Source of the DNA: Desulfoscipio gibsoniae DSM 7213
Lineage (GTDB): Bacteria; Bacillota; Desulfotomaculia; Desulfotomaculales; Desulfallaceae
Assembly: GCF_000233715.2 (NCBI RefSeq)
Contig: NC_021184.1
Span: forward strand, 3,806,001 to 3,870,000
Length of the DNA stretch: 64,000 bases
Direction: 5' to 3'
Made by a program: the position numbers and the translations under genes. Of the stretch, positions 62,981 to 64,000 are shown piece by piece; position 1 is the stretch's first letter, and the number at the start of each line of letters is the position of its first letter. Under the pieces are notes generated by a model. That model was not told the DNA's origin. It searched no databases and saw nothing but the letters and a program-made list of their open reading frames with translations.

Positions 62981-64000
62981 TCAATTGCCTGCAAGTTGCG
63001 GTTCTCCTGCCTTCCTGATATTGCAAAGCAAACCTTTGAACTGAGGGTAACCCATTATCGGTTCCCGGCACTGGCAGTCCGTCAACCTGTTGCAATTGGC
63101 TTCTCCATGCCAGCCGTGAGGAACAAGTACCACACCCTCCATTATTCTTTCATCCACATGAGCTTTCATCTTAACCCATCCCCGGTCAGTCTCAATGATA
63201 ACATCATCTTCGTGCGACACTCCATACTTCGCAGCGGTTTGCGGGCCTATCTCAGCCTTGGGATATGGCTCCTCAAGTTGAAGCGCTTTGATATTATGCA
63301 GTTGACTATTATTATAAATTAAGGACCTTGTCCCGGTGGATAGTACCAGTGGGTACTTATCCCCAAGTTCTTTCCAGAGTGGTCCCTGGGGACTCTTGCT
63401 GGGTTCCAGATAAGTCGGCAGAGGGTCAAACCCCACGTCCTTATAGGCCTGGCTATATATTTCTATTTTACCGGTCGGCGTGGCAAAAGTTTTTTCATCA
63501 ATCCCGTAGGACCTTTCTTTATAATAGACGCCTCCCCTGTTCTGGCTGAGGGTTTCAAAATCAACCCCGCTGGGGGCAATTTCTTCGGCTACCAGTTCCT
63601 CATCGGACTTCCAGTGGAACTTATCGCCTATGCCGCACGCTTGAGCAAGCTCAGTGTAGAAAGACAGAATGGATTTGCTTTCATAATAGGGCTCTATAGC
63701 CTTCTCCCTCAGCATAACATAAGGCATGCTATGGCATACGTTATAGTTATAGGCAAGGGAACAGTACTCAAGCTGGTGGGCAGCAGGTAAAACATAATGG
63801 GCTTCTTGGGCTGTCTCCGACATAAACATCTCGTACACCACGAGCAGGTCGAGCTTCCGGTATGCTTCCTTAAGCGCATTGGAATCAGGCATTGTAACCA
63901 GTGGATTGCCGCCGACAACAATAAACGACTTCAGTTTATCGGGGATACTCTCAGGAACCATGTTCTGGACAGCATAAGGGCTCGTTCTACCCCATAACTC
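62981..64000 (-). CDS. molybdopterin-dependent oxidoreductase, C-terminal part (runs off the window)
   Basis: About 340 codons of the large catalytic subunit of a DMSO-reductase-superfamily enzyme; the 5' end lies beyond 64000 (frame open to the edge). FIVVGGNPLVTMPDSNALKE and LLVVYEMFMSETAQEAHYVLP are typical of domain III and IV of these enzymes. The C-terminal molydopterin-dinucleotide-binding domain (about the last 130 residues) has PLVLSTGTRSLIYNNSQL, PYPKAEIGPQTAAKYG and the late VVLVPHGWHGEANCN. The Fe-S and Mo-ligand regions are outside the window, so the substrate (formate, thiosulfate or another) cannot be told. Confidence 0.88.
   Translation of the reverse strand, partial: ELWGRTSPYAVQNMVPESIPDKLKSFIVVGGNPLVTMPDSNALKEAYRKLDLLVVYEMFMSETAQEAHYVLPAAHQLEYCSLAYNYNVCHSMPYVMLREKAIEPYYESKSILSFYTELAQACGIGDKFHWKSDEELVAEEIAPSGVDFETLSQNRGGVYYKERSYGIDEKTFATPTGKIEIYSQAYKDVGFDPLPTYLEPSKSPQGPLWKELGDKYPLVLSTGTRSLIYNNSQLHNIKALQLEEPYPKAEIGPQTAAKYGVSHEDDVIIETDRGWVKMKAHVDERIMEGVVLVPHGWHGEANCNRLTDCQCREPIMGYPQFKGLLCNIRKAGEPQLAGN

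Noticed and set aside
1-64000. CRISPR arrays, tRNA or rRNA genes
   Set aside because: No regularly spaced repeats, no cloverleaf with a T-loop GTTCRA box in the right setting, and no 16S/23S signature was seen; weak tRNAs could be missed by eye.

Overview
The window looks like a chromosomal segment of an anaerobic, endospore-forming Firmicute of the Desulfotomaculum/Pelotomaculum type (Peptococcaceae sensu lato). The evidence is a GerM-type spore lipoprotein, a GerAB-type germinant permease, a molybdopterin oxidoreductase, and strong AGGAGG-type ribosome binding sites with frequent GTG/TTG starts. The species assignment is inference.

Layout. (1) 1-8.5 kb is housekeeping: a structured RNA candidate, RNase P RNA (rnpB), a GerMN/Gmad2 lipoprotein, small membrane proteins, a cyclophilin, a THUMP-type rRNA methyltransferase, a nitronate monooxygenase/FabK-like flavoprotein, a broken enoyl-CoA hydratase remnant and adenine deaminase. 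(2) 8.7-18.1 kb is a minus-strand accessory block. It holds a VOC protein, a 1506-aa DEAD/DEAH helicase with a C-terminal DUF1998 zinc region, and upstream of it a beta-rich protein split by one in-frame TGA. Further upstream is a two-TM protein also split by one in-frame TGA. The helicase pair resembles two-gene DUF1998-helicase anti-phage systems of the Druantia type III kind. (3) 18.2-20.6 kb is mobile-element debris: a tyrosine integrase fused in frame to an IS91-type transposase tail, plus a deletion junction between two truncated genes. (4) 21.2-26.6 kb is a Wadjet-like SMC operon, jetA-jetB-jetC, with no jetD in the window. (5) 26.6-36.3 kb is a decay zone: a lipoprotein that appears to start at ATT, a 1.2-kb non-coding region rich in inverted repeats (possible transfer-origin remnant), truncated transposases, a 155-bp direct repeat bracketing small genes (DUF1697 with a nonsense codon, VOC, phosphotransferase fragment, methyltransferase), an intact nitroreductase, and a GerAB-like gene with a nonsense codon. 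(6) 36.3-39.4 kb holds a small lipoprotein and the ydbS-ydbT pair of PH-domain membrane proteins. (7) 40.8-60.6 kb is a 20-kb three-gene plus-strand operon for an ABC-type toxin complex (Tc): a TcB-TcC fusion with a variable C-terminal domain, followed by a TcA split over two genes. It is visibly more G+C-rich than its A+T-rich flanks and is preceded by an IS3 remnant. (8) 60.8-64 kb holds a MATE transporter with its MarR regulator and a perfect 28-nt operator-like palindrome, then the C-terminal part of a molybdopterin oxidoreductase that runs off the window.

The helicase pair, the Jet operon and the Tc operon are three large accessory systems placed between transposon remnants. At least seven genes show premature stops or truncation, so much of 16-40 kb is a turnover zone. 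The Tc operon is the most complete and striking system. The helicase pair and the jetD-less Jet operon are the best defence candidates.
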